Assembly (NCBI GenBank): GCA_964427875.1
Contig: CAYRVX010000015.1
Location: 1-64,000, forward strand
Direction: 5' to 3'
DNA from: CAYRVX01 sp964427875
GTDB taxonomy: Bacteria > Planctomycetota > Phycisphaerae > SM23-33
DNA length: 64,000 nucleotides
Shown piece after piece: positions 10,101-18,106 of the stretch. Position numbers and translations under genes: made by a program. Within the stretch, counting starts at the first letter, position 1. Each line of letters opens with the position of its first letter. The notes beneath the pieces were generated by a model. The model searched no databases. It saw only the letters and a program-made list of their open reading frames with translations, and was not told the DNA's origin.

Positions 10101-11414
10101 AAGGGCATTGTCCTGCGGCCGCTGGCGTCTGCCCTGGTTCAGGCGAAGAGTCAGCGAACGGCCGCGGCGGATTTCCTCCGGGTCATCCAGGAGGCCAAGG
10201 AGAAGGGACAACGGACAGCCGAGGTCATTTACCGCCTTCGGCAGCTTGCCGACCGTCATCCGCGGTTCTGGGCGGGCCAGGCCTTGCTGGTGGGCGTGTA
10301 CCGGCGTATCGGCCGCCCGAACGAGGCCGGCGAGCTGGCCCTCCGAGCGATGCAGGCGTTTCCTGTGGCGCCCGAGCCGGCCTGGCTGGCCGCTGAGTCC
10401 CTGGCGGCCGCCGGCCGATGGGCCGAAGCGCTCAGCGTGGCCAACGAATGGCGCAGGCGCTCAGCCTCCCAGCCCGTCGGCGCTGACCTGATCGCCGCCG
10501 AGGCCGAGATACAGCTTGGTCAGCCCGGCCCGGCCGTGGCTCGGTTGGAGCCCTACCTCGGCGAGGCCATGAAGGACCCGGAGGCCAACGTTCGTGTCAT
10601 CGTCGGATGCACCCGCGCCATGATCCTGACGGGACAGATCGATGGCGCGGAGGAGCTGTGGGAACCGCTTCTGAAGAAGTCTCCCGCCTGGCGGCAGGGA
10701 TGGATGCGCCTCGGGATCCTTGCGCTTCCAGATGCGCCCAGTGCAGCCAACTGGCTCAAACGGGTCGCGCCTTTGGTCCCGCAAGCCGCCCTCGACGAGA
10801 AAGTGGCGCTGGCGCAGGCTTGGCGAATGGTAGATGAACGGTTCAAGCAGACGGACTACACCAAGCAGGCTCGCGTCATTCTGCGGGACGTGACCACGAG
10901 ACCCGATCCGCCGGCCGCAGCCTTCCAGCTTCTCGCCCTGCTCGATGAAGATGCCAACAACCACGCCGCGGCAGAAGATGGCTACCGCAAGGCCCTGGAG
11001 CGCGACCCCAATATGTCCCTCAGCGCCAACAACCTCAGCATGATTCTTCTGCGGCGCAATGGCGATCTCGACGAAGCGTTGGAGCTAGCTGGCCGCGCGG
11101 TGAAGCTCGTGCCCGGGATGGCGACATACCACGACACGCTGGCCCAGGTGCAGGCGAAGCGCGGTGACTATGATGCGGCCATCCAGAGCATCGCAAGGGC
11201 GATCAAGTTTCAACCCAGGAATCTCGAGTGGCCCGTGCGCCTCGTTCATCTCTTCATCAAGGCATCGCGGATCAAGGACGCCCGCGAAGTCCTGACCCAG
11301 ATCGATCAGGCCGTCCGGGACCCCACGCGCCTGCCAGAACAGCTTAAGGAGAGCTTAGCCGAGGCCCGACAAGCGGTAAAGGCCGGGCCGGAGAAGGGCG
11401 CACGCCTTCCATAA
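7173..11414 (+). CDS. giant TPR protein of the EPS/PEP-CTERM locus
   Basis: 1413 aa. A basic N-terminus and one membrane helix (about 10-30) are followed by an almost continuous array of tetratricopeptide-like helical repeats, with recurrent A-x-x-L-A and G-x-x-E-A positions; the clearest units are near the C-terminus (for example ALERDPNMSLSANNLSMIL and AIKFQPRNLEWPVRLV). Very long TPR proteins are regular members of PEP-CTERM/EPS loci (the PrsT type) and are thought to organise polymer export or outer-envelope assembly. This one lacks the lipobox that some relatives have. It starts 6 nt after the sugar transferase stop with AGGTAGGA as ribosome site, so it is the last gene of the tight 583-11414 run. 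Confidence 0.85.
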   Translation: MAIRRKTKRRLLVLLIVVVAVVGAAGGIYSFRMRQIRDEIARKRTEGMAAFEKGDYFSAIHALGTYINRSKEPDVEALYKYSQARQKVEEPSAKHLLQAAGTLRHLLGLKPDHIEARRDLLDIYGRLGYSTEVIETADRILKNHPDDPQALRAKAIALARLRKLDEALELSERYNKLKPLEMDGHTLTFSILRSLERPPEDKDLIGRAKDLYEAHPGDPRTEWLMAYAYGLAGDREKEAEWCRAAAGHDDLEPDLVIRTVGLLDHLGESQEAFELLKRAGDAHNDPQIQRRLAKRLWENQDFGQLITRFSRGEAPAAEADSEVLGLLAMSLIRAGRQKEAAPFVDALGSRKGDNMAAAWAHVLNGVFLDANQDPFRLIKVWQEALERVPRYPYFNYFLANTYAAIGETDKALSFYSLAARSAPAWPFPLIEAARQLLAAGRSREALQLARAVATQRAPRNVHAAITLAEAWYANLRDGQDENASKLLELVNKILTAIPNEPRMLPIQVDLLARTGEVTKAQGVVKSVAESEKAPSERLLLRLAEVSHARKLGLEDECLLRCEKAHGMTPSVAFALAQQQSRAGQAEAGLKILQDARKKDASSNSKQWKIRLAQYLESINDNRARNAWVRLAEAFPADPQIQRLVLKARSVWPERDFVDKTINRLKEALGDDSTSWRLPRARWLLRYDTSERGVKEAAELLADVIRPGSGRVAPRLLLAECEQRLGNLSGAVEHLTAAAQRRPDLIDIQLKLAGLQQRQGDTKAARSTIEQALRSGTDDPNHVRPAAALFAAQGDTEEAIAAIRRLYPESEAAPADLLLASLYSRRNDPEKRDLENARAICEKLMEKPDLAAVQFVAGFYASRGEQKEAEATLARLAELDLKPGVRELVLGGYYARHGNVDANAADPNADAALAHYQKAIEQAPDNPVAHRLVIAAHIQHGKPDQAVKAIQKAGRLCPNDPAIQFAQQHQALLGLTEKGIVLRPLASALVQAKSQRTAAADFLRVIQEAKEKGQRTAEVIYRLRQLADRHPRFWAGQALLVGVYRRIGRPNEAGELALRAMQAFPVAPEPAWLAAESLAAAGRWAEALSVANEWRRRSASQPVGADLIAAEAEIQLGQPGPAVARLEPYLGEAMKDPEANVRVIVGCTRAMILTGQIDGAEELWEPLLKKSPAWRQGWMRLGILALPDAPSAANWLKRVAPLVPQAALDEKVALAQAWRMVDERFKQTDYTKQARVILRDVTTRPDPPAAAFQLLALLDEDANNHAAAEDGYRKALERDPNMSLSANNLSMILLRRNGDLDEALELAGRAVKLVPGMATYHDTLAQVQAKRGDYDAAIQSIARAIKFQPRNLEWPVRLVHLFIKASRIKDAREVLTQIDQAVRDPTRLPEQLKESLAEARQAVKAGPEKGARLP

Positions 11415-11863
11415 CAGCGTTGCTCCCTTCACCCAAGGGTTCTCCCCTCTCGGTATTCATGGATAGTTACCGCACAGTTCTCAGGGAAATCCCTATTCGC
11501 CTGGGCCCTGGCAAGCGGCTCGTAGCAGCGTCGCCCGCGGGCTTTTCCTGCCTCCTTTTCCGGGATAGTCCCGATTCGCTGAATCGCCTTCGCGCGGTAA
11601 ACTTCAGTATTGTGAAGGCTCATGCCCGAAGCCGTATCTGCGCATGAGCCGGGAGTTCTTAAGGCCCTATCCGGCTGCAGGACAGATGAGAAAGGAGGCG
11701 AACGAGCAACAGCGGAAGCGAGCCGGGACCTCTGAGGCCGGGATCTCCAACAGGCGTGAATGTTTCTCCAGGTACGAGCCCCACGCGGGGCCGGGAGAGT
11801 CCAAGGAACATGAGTTGAGGAAAACCAAAGGTGGTTAGCAAAAACCGGAAAGGAGAATTGCCT
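11415..11863 (+). other. intergenic leader region with several hairpins
   Basis: About 450 nt with no convincing gene. It carries small inverted repeats: CGGGA-tag-TCCCG, GATTC-gct-GAATC, CTTCA-gtattg-TGAAG and the 9-bp hairpin annotated at 11617-11650. It ends with the AGGAG (11851-11855) that serves the PEP-CTERM gene at 11864. It probably contains the end of the EPS transcript and the promoter and 5' leader of the next gene. I could not identify a known riboswitch. Confidence 0.4.
11617..11650 (+). terminator. possible terminator hairpin after the EPS operon
   Basis: GGCTCATGC (11617-11625) and GCATGAGCC (11642-11650) form a perfect 9-bp stem with a 16-nt loop. No run of T follows (GGGAGTTCTT), so it could equally be a leader structure of the next gene. 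Confidence 0.35.
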
Positions 11864-12841
11864 ATGATTGGCAAAACGACACGACTTGTTCTGGCGGGGG
11901 TGATGATCGGCGTACTGGCAATGAGCGGGACGGCCCACGCCAAGAGCGTGAATGGGCTTATCCTGGACATTGCCAACGTCTGCGACACGCTGACATTCGA
12001 CTTCACTGATAGAGACGTCTCTGCGATCTTGCTGCCCAACGCAGTGGGAGGCATCCCGCAGCCGAGGGTGGGGCCCGTTGGCATTAACGATATCATCTTC
12101 GGGACCCTGGCCATAAGACAGATCCAGAATGTCAACGGGACTGTACTCCCCGGCATGGTGGGCGATACGCCGTTGCAGAATGACGAACTGACCGGCGTTT
12201 ACGCTATGGGGATCACCGGTATCAACGCTATCGCCGGCGGAGCGATCACGGCAGCGCCACTGACGCAGCCGCAGTTGGTGGCTGCGGGGCTAGGATGGCT
12301 TCAGCCTTTCGGTTTCGGGAACGGCATCCCGGTCGGCAACCAAGCTATGGTGGCTATGTTTACTGAAACTACGCCACCGGGTGGGCAGGCCAACTACTCT
12401 CCCAACCCTCCGGCCGGCGGCCTGGCCGCCCTCGACGTGCCGGGTGCAACGGATGGCCTCTTCTGGGGCTCGTATGGCGGCCCGAACGGATCGTGGACAA
12501 TTACCGACAGCCAAGCCGCAGGATGGGTGGGAGCCATCTTCAATACGGTGACGGCCTCTAACGCCCCGGCGGCGACGCAGATTGGGACGCTTACGTTCAG
12601 CCTGCCACAGGTGTTGGGGCCCGGGGCCGGAGGAGCGACGACCATCCTCGACCTCACGACTCCGTTTGTACCGACTCCTGGTAAGGCGAATGCGCTGCTC
12701 GGCGGCGGCGGCGGCGGGGGGGCACCGACCAGTGACCTCGCCTTGTCGGCCACGGCCCACGTTGTACCCCTTCCTCCCGCCCTCTTTGGCGGGTTGGGCC
12801 TGTTCGGCCTGGGACTCCTTATCAGGCGCCGTTTCTTCTGA
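11864..12841 (+). CDS. secreted protein with VPLPPA-type PEP-CTERM sorting signal
   Basis: 325 aa. A signal peptide (basic MIGKTTR, hydrophobic stretch, predicted cut after AHA near residue 26) precedes a Gly/Ala/Pro/Asn-rich body with no recognisable catalytic domain and a GGGGGGG linker. The C-terminus is a complete sorting signal: VPLPPA, a hydrophobic helix (LFGGLGLFGLGLLI) and the basic RRRFF end. This is the VPLPA variant of PEP-CTERM. It is the first gene after the exosortase/EPS run and so probably a native substrate, perhaps an abundant matrix protein. The start is the ATG at 11864 with AGGAG 8 nt upstream; a GTG at 11831 is in frame but would put a charged, non-signal sequence in front of the signal peptide. 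Confidence 0.85.
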   Translation: MIGKTTRLVLAGVMIGVLAMSGTAHAKSVNGLILDIANVCDTLTFDFTDRDVSAILLPNAVGGIPQPRVGPVGINDIIFGTLAIRQIQNVNGTVLPGMVGDTPLQNDELTGVYAMGITGINAIAGGAITAAPLTQPQLVAAGLGWLQPFGFGNGIPVGNQAMVAMFTETTPPGGQANYSPNPPAGGLAALDVPGATDGLFWGSYGGPNGSWTITDSQAAGWVGAIFNTVTASNAPAATQIGTLTFSLPQVLGPGAGGATTILDLTTPFVPTPGKANALLGGGGGGGAPTSDLALSATAHVVPLPPALFGGLGLFGLGLLIRRRFF

Positions 12842-12870
12842 GCGCTGTGTGCCAGCTTACATGATCGATC

Positions 12871-12899
12871 AGGGCGGGCGAGCTTGTGATGCCCGCCCT
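12871..12899 (+). terminator. hairpin after the VPLPPA protein gene
   Basis: AGGGCGGGC (12871-12879) pairs with GCCCGCCCT (12891-12899) across an 11-nt loop, 30 nt after the stop. It is GC-rich with little T after it, so it is a probable but not certain intrinsic terminator. Confidence 0.55.
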
Positions 12900-12963
12900 T
12901 CTCCTGCGCCCATTGATGGCGGGACATTCAAGCAGGCCATCATCAATGAAGCAGAAAGCCGTG

Positions 12964-12995
12964 GGCGAGGCCGCCGATCCCTGGGCGGCCTCGCC
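12964..12995 (+). terminator. strong 12-bp hairpin, second terminator
   Basis: GGCGAGGCCGCC (12964-12975) and GGCGGCCTCGCC (12984-12995) are perfect complements with an 8-nt loop. Together with the hairpin at 12871 it separates the VPLPPA gene from the acyltransferase gene. No T tract follows. Confidence 0.55.
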
Positions 12996-13099
12996 TGCTG
13001 CTGATAGTCAAGTCATGGCCGAAACCTACCGATTAAGGACGCAGGATGGAGGGTTGCCTTCCGTCCAGGCAGCCGAAGCACGAACGGTAGGTTTGGAAG

Positions 13100-13876
13100 G
13101 TGACATCGAGCCGGGACGAACCTGTTGCGAGGCAAGTTCGCGACCGATGCGAGCTGGAGCACGCACTGCGGCTTGTCCACGACAACTACGTGCGGTGCGG
13201 CTACATGGAGCCAGAGCCCTCGGGGATCCGGCTCAGCGTATTCTATGCCCTGCCGACCACGCGCACCTTCGTCGCTGTAGTCAGGGACGAGGTCATCGCC
13301 ACGCTGTCGCTCTTCTGCGACTCCCCGCTGGGCCTGCCGGCGGACAAGCTGTACAGCGAGGAGATCTGCCGCCTTCGGGAGGACGGGCACCGCGTTGGCG
13401 AAGTGGGCATGTTGGCCGACCGGCGGCGATCGCTCGGCCGCAGCATGCCGGTCCTGATGCAGATGATGAAGGTGCTTTACTACGAAGCCCGAAGGATGGA
13501 GCTTTCGGACCTAGTCATCACGGTGAATCCCAAGCACGCGGAGTTTTACAGTCGGATGCTCTGCTTCCGGGGGTACGGCCCGGAGAAGTCCTACGGAGCG
13601 GTGAATGGTGCCCCGGCGGTGCTTCTGCGCCTCGACGTGTTCGGGGTCAGGCCGGAGCACTTCCGGAAGGAGCGTACGGCCAGGTTCTTCCTCAGGCCGC
13701 TGCCGGAGGGGGCGGAGTACCAGGGCGATTACCGCATGCGGGGGGAGGACCTGCCGTACTTCTTCCTGGAGAGGACCGATATTCTCCGGCAGGTCGATGG
13801 CGAGACGCTGTCTGTGATTGAAAGCCAGTATCCCGGTCTGAGGCTGGAGGTTGCGGAGGAGGCGGCCGCGGGTTGA
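13100..13876 (+). CDS. N-acyl amino acid synthase (FeeM)-like / PEP-CTERM-associated acyltransferase
   Basis: 258 aa, GNAT-like fold. The sequence follows the FeeM/exosortase-associated acyltransferase pattern: VRCGYMEPEPSGIR near 31-44, then a LPTT-x-TFVAV strand, TLSLFCDSPLGLPAD, a GEVGMLADRR strand-turn near 99-110, and VNPKHAEFYSRMLCF. Family members transfer a long acyl chain from acyl-ACP to an amino acid or amine and are often encoded near exosortases, where they may make a signal or lipid. The start is a GTG with a purine-rich stretch just before it; no upstream ATG fits, so the start is somewhat uncertain. The following radical SAM gene begins 15 nt after its stop, so the two are one transcription unit. 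Confidence 0.75.
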   Translation: MTSSRDEPVARQVRDRCELEHALRLVHDNYVRCGYMEPEPSGIRLSVFYALPTTRTFVAVVRDEVIATLSLFCDSPLGLPADKLYSEEICRLREDGHRVGEVGMLADRRRSLGRSMPVLMQMMKVLYYEARRMELSDLVITVNPKHAEFYSRMLCFRGYGPEKSYGAVNGAPAVLLRLDVFGVRPEHFRKERTARFFLRPLPEGAEYQGDYRMRGEDLPYFFLERTDILRQVDGETLSVIESQYPGLRLEVAEEAAAG

Positions 13877-13891
13877 GCGGCGGAGGGACCA

Positions 13892-15613
13892 GTGAGATAC
13901 ATCATCTACAACTTCAGCGGGTTGGCGGGGGATTTGTATCAGCTCGTGCCGGACAAGTTTCTGGCGATGCTGGCCACGCTTCTGAATCGCCGGGAGGCGG
14001 GGAGTGCCCAGGTGTGGGATCGGGGCAACCTCGTGGACGCCCAGCGGCTGATGCCCGGTACCGCCCTGGGCGCAGGGCTGCGGCGTGTCGGCGAGAGGCT
14101 CTTTCGGAGCCTCGAGCGGGATGGGGCCGCGGGCAAGGTCACCGGCGCGCTGTTCGGTGCGCTCAACGCCTTGGCTGACCGCCGGGCGGCCGCGCTGGGC
14201 CACGGGCTGATTGATCGGGAGGCGGAAGCGATCCTCAGCCAGCCGGTCGAGGCCGTGTTCCTCAACATGCGGCACGGGCCCGGGTTCGAGGAGACGATCC
14301 GGCTGGCCGAGAGACTCCGCCGGGCCCGGCCGGACTTGACGATCATCGCCATAGGGCATCGGGCCAGTTGGTTCGCACGGCACCTGGCGGGGATGTACGG
14401 CGTCTTCGACGCCTTCGTCATCGGGCCGAGCAGCTACGACACGATGATCGCCCTCGCCGAGGGGGCCGACCCGGCGGAGGTCACGAACACGGCGTTCTGG
14501 CGGGGCGGGAAGGTGGTCACGACCGATCGCGTCTACGACCACGATCCCAACGAGGATGCCATCGCCAGCTACGATCCGGACGTGTACATTGGCATCGAGG
14601 GGCAACTGCCGCTGCGCGAGATTACCATGGCCAACGAGGCCTGCCCCTTCTCGTGCCATTTCTGCATCCGGCCGGTGACCTACGGCACCCGCTGGAAGGC
14701 CCGCAACGTCTCGCTCGTGGTGGACGAGATCGAGCATCGCATCCGAGACGAGGGCATCCGCTGCTTCCGGTGCAGCGACTCGACGCCGCCGCCGGGCATG
14801 CTGACGGCCGTCGCAAGGGAGATGATCCGCCGCGGCCTCGACGAGGAGGGCCTGCATCTCAGCTCCTTCGGACGGGCGAACCGCAACATGCGGGAGGACT
14901 ACGTGGCCCTTCGCCGGGCCGGCTTCGACTCCCTGTTCTTCGGCGCGGAGTCCGGCTGCCAGCGCGTCCTCGACGAGGTCCTGGGCAAGAAGGTCACCGT
15001 CGCCGAGATCAAGACGGCCGTCATCGAGGCCCACGAGGCGGGCCTGGCCCCCGTGGCGAGCTTCATGTTCCCGACACCGGGCGAGACCGCCCAGAGCCGC
15101 CAGGAGACGCTGGAGCTGCTCGAGGAACTTCGCCCCTATCTGGCCGCCGCGCTGATCCAGCCGAGCGGGGTCTATCCCGAAACTCTCTGGCACCGCAGGG
15201 CCGCGGAGTTCGGCATCTCGCTCGACGAGGACTACATCACGAAGGCCGTCACCTATCCGATCAATCCGCTTAAGCCGATTCGCCTCTGGCCGGCCTTCCC
15301 GTTCTCCTACGGCCTGATGGGCAAGGAGGCCCCCGAGGTCGGCTTCCAGGACATCGTCCGGACCTTCTCGGACTTCGCCCGGCAGGTCTGGAACAAGCCG
15401 GAGCACGGCGGCCTGGGCATCCCCAACGTCCAGGACTACGGGATCGCCCTGGCCCGCCACCTGGGCCACGACCCGGTCGAGTTCTCGAACCGGTGCCTGC
15501 GGTACATGGTCACGCGAGACTTGAGGGCCATGGCTGACTACGTGGGGGTCGGCAGCGAATCGCGAGCATCTGCACCGCCGCCTCAGCCGCGCATCCCCAG
15601 CCTGCAACACTGA
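13892..15613 (+). CDS. radical SAM protein with N-terminal cobalamin-binding-like domain
   Basis: 573 aa. The middle carries the radical SAM cluster motif CxxxCxxC (Cys251, Cys255, Cys258), and FFGAESGCQRVLDEVLGKK (about 349-367) matches the GxES region that holds SAM. Residues about 120-210 look like a Rossmann-type B12-binding domain (AVFLNMRHGPGFEETIRL, LTIIAIGHRASWF), but the DxHxxG cobalamin lower-ligand motif is not seen, as in the base-off B12 radical SAM families. The substrate cannot be told; such enzymes methylate, ring-contract or rearrange natural-product and lipid intermediates. It lies directly downstream of the acyltransferase, suggesting they modify the same acylated product. 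The GTG start at 13892 has GGAGGG 4 nt upstream. Confidence 0.82.
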   Translation: MRYIIYNFSGLAGDLYQLVPDKFLAMLATLLNRREAGSAQVWDRGNLVDAQRLMPGTALGAGLRRVGERLFRSLERDGAAGKVTGALFGALNALADRRAAALGHGLIDREAEAILSQPVEAVFLNMRHGPGFEETIRLAERLRRARPDLTIIAIGHRASWFARHLAGMYGVFDAFVIGPSSYDTMIALAEGADPAEVTNTAFWRGGKVVTTDRVYDHDPNEDAIASYDPDVYIGIEGQLPLREITMANEACPFSCHFCIRPVTYGTRWKARNVSLVVDEIEHRIRDEGIRCFRCSDSTPPPGMLTAVAREMIRRGLDEEGLHLSSFGRANRNMREDYVALRRAGFDSLFFGAESGCQRVLDEVLGKKVTVAEIKTAVIEAHEAGLAPVASFMFPTPGETAQSRQETLELLEELRPYLAAALIQPSGVYPETLWHRRAAEFGISLDEDYITKAVTYPINPLKPIRLWPAFPFSYGLMGKEAPEVGFQDIVRTFSDFARQVWNKPEHGGLGIPNVQDYGIALARHLGHDPVEFSNRCLRYMVTRDLRAMADYVGVGSESRASAPPPQPRIPSLQH

Positions 15614-15629
15614 AGGACCCGGGGGCTCA

Positions 15630-17825
15630 ATGCGGGGGGATCCGTGCCACATGAGGAACAGACGCGCAACATCCCCGGGCAGATCGGGCCATGGGAGCGG
15701 GCGGCTGATCACGGGCATTGTGCTTCTGGCCCTGGCCGTCGGAGAGGAGGCCTGGGGGATCACCATCATCCGCAACTTCGTCGACGACGGGGAGATGTTT
15801 CCCATCGTCCTGCTTCTGGCCGGGCCGGGGCCGGGCAACGCGCAGGGCGGGGGCAACCTGGTTGACGTCTTCAACGCCGCCGCCAACCTCTGGGAAGCGG
15901 CGATACGGGACGACCACACGGTTACGATCCACTACGGGTGGGGCCCTCAAAGCGGTGGCGCCACCGCCGCGGCGTGGTGCGTGACTCGCGTCGGCGATCC
16001 GGAACGGGTCGTCCAGGCAGCGATCATGTTCGACAACGACGGCTCCACAGGGTGGTTCGAGGACCCCACGCCCGGGCAGTCTACGGAGTACACGACCTAC
16101 GGGGAAACGTGGGCCGACCTCGGCGCCGGGTCGCTCAACACCGGCCGGGTCTGGTCCGGCGGCGCCGGCCCGTCCGCGAGGATCGACCTCTTCACCACGG
16201 CGCTGCACGAGATAGGCCACACGCTGGGGCTCACTCCCGAGGTCGACGGGTTCGAGGAGGACAGTGCCGATGGGGATATCGACGTGACGGCGCCGCGTCC
16301 GTTCGCCGGCTCCGAGATTCCCACCACCGCCAAGGGCGCCCATCTGAACCTGCCCAACGCGTTGATGAAGCCCGTCGCATCATTCGGGAAGCGTATCCTG
16401 CCGTCCGTCTCGGACATCCTGGCGATTGGGGAGGTAAGCGAGTTTGCGGAGGTCGATCTGAACCTGCCCAAGCTCACGTATCATTCGGTAACCGGCAATC
16501 TTACGATGGACACGCGGGGCGCCGTGCTGAACGGGTTCGAGATTCATTCGTCGGAAGGCGAGTTCAAGGGCAACGCGAACCTGCCGCCGGGATTCCTCCT
16601 CAACGACAGCAACTCCGAGCTCATCGCCTCGCGGGGCGGCAACACGATCCAGGGGACGCACGACTTCGGCGACGACATCGCGGATGCCGGCCTGCTCTGG
16701 GACGCCGTTGCCGGCCGGTGGGGGATCGATGACTGGGAGTTCACCTACATGGTCGAAGGAGTCGAAGGACTCGTCGCCGCTGAGATCGAGATCGTCTCCT
16801 TCCTGCCGGGCGACGTGCACCTCGATGGCGACGTGGATGCGTTCGACATCCAACTCATCCTCGCGGCAGACTCCTACGGCCACGGCCCGGGCCTGTGGTG
16901 GGAAGACGGCGACTTCGACCGCAACGGGTTCGTGGACTTCAACGACATCCAGATGATCCTCGACCATGGCCAGTACGGCCACGACGTCAAGGCCCCGTTA
17001 ATGGCCCTCGTGCCCGAGCCGACGGCGCTGTCTCTGCTGGGCTTGGGCGGGCTGCTGGTGCTTCGCAAGCGCAGACGCAGAACGGCCGGCGGAGCCGAGC
17101 GCAGGTGCATCCTGCGCCCCTTCGGCCTTGTCGCGTGCCTCGCGATGGTCGCCGCCGGGGGCGGTCCTGCCCTCGCGGCCATGTCCTCCGGCATCCGCGG
17201 CGACGAAGTTGTGGACCTCTACGTCGGCGGCCGCGATCTCATCATCCACACCGACGGGGCCGTGTTGAACGGCTTCGTCCTCACCTCTGAGGGCGGGCTG
17301 CTGGCCGGCGAAACGTATGCCGACCACCTCGGGCTCTTCGTGACCGACGGCGACTTCCTGATCGCCGATCAGTTTGACTACGTTCTGAACGGTCTGCACG
17401 ATCTCGGCCGCGTCGTGGCCGCCGGAGTCGGCTTCGAGGAGTTGCAGGAGGATCTGGGGCTTACGTATACCGTCCCGGGCGGGCCGGGCGTCCATACAGC
17501 CACGATGCTGTCGGCAATCCCGGGCGACGCGGACCTGGACGGCTGGGTAGGGCGCCTGGACATCCGCGCGATCGCGCCGACGTTTGGCGTGCAGACCGGC
17601 GCGGTCTGGGTGAACGGCGACTTCACCGGCGACGGGGCCGTGAACTTCCGGGACTACCTCCTCATGAAATGCCACTACGGCAAGGGCGTCCTGCCCGGCG
17701 GAGAGGCCCTGCCGGAACCCGCGACGCTGTCCCTGCTGGCTCTTGGCGGCCTGGTGGTGGCTTGCCGCCGCCCTTCTCGGGGCCGGGATTCCACCTCACC
17801 GACCGGGCGGGGCCAGGAACCCTGA
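15630..17825 (+). CDS. tandem PEP-CTERM protein: zincin-like metallopeptidase module fused to a second PEP-CTERM module
   Basis: 731 aa. First half: signal peptide (about 22-43), metallopeptidase-like region with HEIGH (193-197), a possible third ligand His238 and Met-turn NALM (243-246), two dockerin-like calcium loops (GDVHLDGDVDAFDIQ, GDFDRNGFVDFNDIQ) and a full sorting signal starting VPEPTAL at residue 461 and ending in RKRRRR. Without any stop, a second signal peptide follows (LRPFGLVACLAMVAAGGGPALAA), then a domain homologous to part of the first (GAVLNGF in both), another dockerin pair (GDADLDGWVGRLDIR, GDFTGDGAVNFRDY) and a second sorting signal (LPEPATL). So one frame encodes two complete preproteins. 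The first ATG (15630) or the ATG at 15651 could start it. No good internal ribosome site is visible at the join near 17060-17100. It may be a real fusion or a sequencing loss of a stop/start pair. Confidence 0.85.
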   Translation: MRGDPCHMRNRRATSPGRSGHGSGRLITGIVLLALAVGEEAWGITIIRNFVDDGEMFPIVLLLAGPGPGNAQGGGNLVDVFNAAANLWEAAIRDDHTVTIHYGWGPQSGGATAAAWCVTRVGDPERVVQAAIMFDNDGSTGWFEDPTPGQSTEYTTYGETWADLGAGSLNTGRVWSGGAGPSARIDLFTTALHEIGHTLGLTPEVDGFEEDSADGDIDVTAPRPFAGSEIPTTAKGAHLNLPNALMKPVASFGKRILPSVSDILAIGEVSEFAEVDLNLPKLTYHSVTGNLTMDTRGAVLNGFEIHSSEGEFKGNANLPPGFLLNDSNSELIASRGGNTIQGTHDFGDDIADAGLLWDAVAGRWGIDDWEFTYMVEGVEGLVAAEIEIVSFLPGDVHLDGDVDAFDIQLILAADSYGHGPGLWWEDGDFDRNGFVDFNDIQMILDHGQYGHDVKAPLMALVPEPTALSLLGLGGLLVLRKRRRRTAGGAERRCILRPFGLVACLAMVAAGGGPALAAMSSGIRGDEVVDLYVGGRDLIIHTDGAVLNGFVLTSEGGLLAGETYADHLGLFVTDGDFLIADQFDYVLNGLHDLGRVVAAGVGFEELQEDLGLTYTVPGGPGVHTATMLSAIPGDADLDGWVGRLDIRAIAPTFGVQTGAVWVNGDFTGDGAVNFRDYLLMKCHYGKGVLPGGEALPEPATLSLLALGGLVVACRRPSRGRDSTSPTGRGQEP

Positions 17826-17960
17826 CGCGGCAAGGGCCGATCCTTCGTAAGTCCTTTCTTTTCCTTGGTCTTCGGATCAGAGGAACTCGGCGCCTGGCCA
17901 ATAGAGCTGTGCGATCCTAAGGGGGTGGCTTTGCCCGAAATCCGTAGTTGTCGGGCCGAG

Positions 17961-17980
17961 AATCCGGGAATCCCCGGATT
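17961..17980 (+). terminator. short hairpin between PEP-CTERM genes
   Basis: AATCCGGG (17961-17968) and CCCGGATT (17973-17980) form a perfect 8-bp stem with a 4-nt AATC loop in the 281-nt gap between two secreted-protein genes. It could be a terminator or a palindromic operator; no T tract follows. Confidence 0.4.
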
Positions 17981-18106
17981 GCTCCCGTAGGCATGCGTGT
18001 TACAATTGTTCTGGCTGGATAGTCTTCCGCGCAGCAGCACATTGCGCGTGATGTCTCTGTGGCGCCAGGGTCGGCTGGGAAGCATCGGAACGGAGTAGGT
18101 TTTGAT

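Noticed and set aside
11415..11863. c-di-GMP or other known riboswitch before the PEP-CTERM gene
   Set aside because: Hairpins are present but no conserved core of the GEMM, fluoride or other riboswitches could be matched by eye.
13511..15919. Minus-strand ORF of about 800 codons opposite the radical SAM gene
   Set aside because: The + strand carries the radical SAM and acyltransferase motifs; the antisense frame shows no motif or ribosome site.
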